From an uncultured Eubacteriales bacterium (GTDB taxonomy: Bacteria > Bacillota > Clostridia > Lachnospirales > Lachnospiraceae): a stretch of 7,203 nucleotides of DNA. Location of the stretch: positions 1-7,203 of the forward strand of contig ONVB01000289.1 of NCBI GenBank assembly GCA_900321145.1, given 5' to 3'. Within the stretch, counting starts at the first letter, position 1; each line of letters starts with the position of its first letter. The position numbers were made by a program, and so were the translations under genes. The notes beneath the pieces were generated by a model that was not told where the DNA came from, searched no databases, and worked only from the letters and a program-made list of their open reading frames with translations. Below, piece after piece: positions 6,774-7,203 of this stretch.

Positions 6774-6833
6774 GCAACCGGCTTTACAGCAACCGGCTTG
6801 ACGGCAACCGGCTTTACAGCAACCGGCTTGATG
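6774..6833 (+). repeat. Tandem repeat, four 15-bp units (two 30-bp units), just after recG
   Basis: Four head-to-tail 15-bp units begin nine bases past the recG stop. Units 1 and 3 (6774-6788, 6804-6818) are both GCAACCGGCTTTACA. Unit 2 (6789-6803) is GCAACCGGCTTGACG and unit 4 (6819-6833) is GCAACCGGCTTGATG. The array is therefore a 30-bp sequence duplicated with one substitution (29 of 30 identical). Each unit contains the palindrome CCGG. It is not in the recG frame, and I see no convincing gene that uses it. Confidence 0.9.
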
Positions 6834-6872
6834 AAATAACATGCCCCGGAAACAACCAAAATACTGCTATGA

Positions 6873-6900
6873 TATATTCCGGAACTTAATATAGTTTTTT
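6873..6900 (+). terminator. Possible weak intrinsic terminator for recG
   Basis: TATATT (6873-6878) pairs with AATATA (6888-6893) around a 9-nt loop and is followed, one base later, by six T residues (6895-6900). The stem is all A-T and therefore weak, although the loop adds the palindrome TTCCGGAA (6877-6884). It lies about 110 nt past the recG stop. The stronger structure at 6958-7114 may be the true terminator. Confidence 0.33.
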
Positions 6901-6919
6901 CTCCGACAGCAAACAAACA

Positions 6920-7140
6920 GCGGCTTGCCAAATAGCATGTATCAGAAATGATTAGCGCAATTTTCGTCAAATCAGCAACGACGGATCGTAAGCAATTCGC
7001 TCAGAAATCGTGTGTTTGAGCGAAGCACACGCTTTATCGTGCGAAGCGAGTTCTCGATTTCGTGCGAATTGCACGAGTAGGAGTGCGCTGATTTAGAAAA
7101 TTGGTCTCTTTTTTCTGATATATGCTATATGGCAAGCCGC
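6920..7140. repeat. 221-nt nested imperfect palindrome (MITE-like element or structured RNA)
   Basis: The outer arms 6920-6948 and 7112-7140 pair over 29 positions with 27 Watson-Crick pairs, one G-U (6939/7121) and one A-A mismatch (6931/7129). After an internal loop come stems CAATTTTC/GAAAATTG (6958-6965, 7096-7103) and AAATCAGC/GCTGATTT (6969-6976, 7087-7094). Then GCAATTCGC/GCGAATTGC (6992-7000, 7064-7072) and GAAATCG/CGATTTC (7004-7010, 7055-7061) pair. Small hairpins can form on each side of the junction (ACGA/TCGT at 6978-6989, GCAC/GTGC at 7071-7086, the latter competing for two bases) and in the apex (CGTGTG/CACACG at 7009-7031, competing for 7009-7010). It contains no reading frame of note and sits between convergent genes. 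No clear target-site duplication flanks the arms. A non-autonomous mobile element, a transcribed structured RNA and a large bidirectional terminator all remain possible. Confidence 0.8.
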
Positions 7141-7158
7141 GTCATTTTAGCCTGTATT

Positions 7159-7203
7159 TTACTTAAAGCCCTTAACTCTCTTCTTGAAATACGGATACAG
7201 TCC
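7159..7203 (-). CDS. 3' end of an unidentified gene (partial)
   Basis: On the minus strand the frame entering from the window edge reads GLYPYFKKRVKGFK and stops with TAA at 7159-7161. Its codons (AAG for lysine in all five cases, CCG, GGC) match the usage of the other genes here, and the aromatic/basic ending is a credible protein C-terminus. Another frame (DCIRISRRELRAL...) is also open over this stretch but has less typical codons. Too little is visible to name a family. If real, it converges on recG and ends 19 bp from the large palindrome. Confidence 0.35.
   Translation of the reverse strand, partial: GLYPYFKKRVKGFK

Noticed and set aside
6477..6842. Minus-strand 121-codon Cys-rich frame
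   Set aside because: It lies mostly antisense to recG conserved motifs. The Cys/Gly repeat is the same 15-bp array read in another frame, and there is no Shine-Dalgarno sequence.
6722..6970. Minus-strand 82-codon frame with a KPVAV pentapeptide repeat
   Set aside because: It begins at TTG without a ribosome binding site inside the palindrome, and its end overlaps recG. The peptide repeat is simply the 15-bp DNA repeat read in frame.
6920..7140. CRISPR array or complete insertion sequence
   Set aside because: The repeats are inverted and nested, not regularly spaced direct repeats, and there is no transposase frame or clear target-site duplication.

Overview
The window looks like a chromosomal segment from a low-to-mid GC Clostridia, most likely a gut or rumen Lachnospiraceae (Butyrivibrio-like). 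This is an inference from the gene families (intracellular GH113 mannanase, DUF4349 lipoprotein, a LacI-type sugar-binding fold fused to a GAF-like domain), the strong AAGGAGG-type ribosome binding sites and the AAG-rich lysine codons. No species can be named from the sequence alone.

Layout. On the minus strand, from left to right, are a cytoplasmic GH113 glycoside hydrolase (79-1050), a doubly anchored DUF4349 lipoprotein (1348-2559), a 577-residue ligand-binding/GAF-like sensor without a visible output domain (2680-4413), and a tRNA-Thr(GGT) (4610-4682). Divergent from the tRNA is recG on the plus strand (best start 4750, stop 6765). At the far right, 14 codons of a minus-strand gene end at 7159. 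Each minus-strand gene has its own leader, and three good sigma-70-type promoters can be read (for GH113, the sensor and the tRNA), so this is not one operon. A shared role in sugar sensing and mannan-oligosaccharide use is possible for the sensor and GH113, but nothing in the sequence links them directly.

Intergenic structure is the most unusual part. The convergent interval between recG and the rightmost gene (6766-7158) holds a 60-bp tandem repeat (four 15-bp units, equal to a duplicated 30-bp unit), a weak AT hairpin with a T6 run, and a 221-nt nested imperfect palindrome (6920-7140). The palindrome's outer arms are 29 nt long with 27 Watson-Crick pairs, one G-U pair and one mismatch. It contains further nested stems and is the best candidate for something undescribed: a MITE-like non-autonomous element, a structured RNA, or a large terminator. 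The tRNA/recG interval has overlapping divergent -10 hexamers, and the tRNA promoter's -35 overlaps the upstream possible ATG of recG. The interval between the sensor and the DUF4349 gene holds two clean inverted repeats that look like operator or terminator structures.
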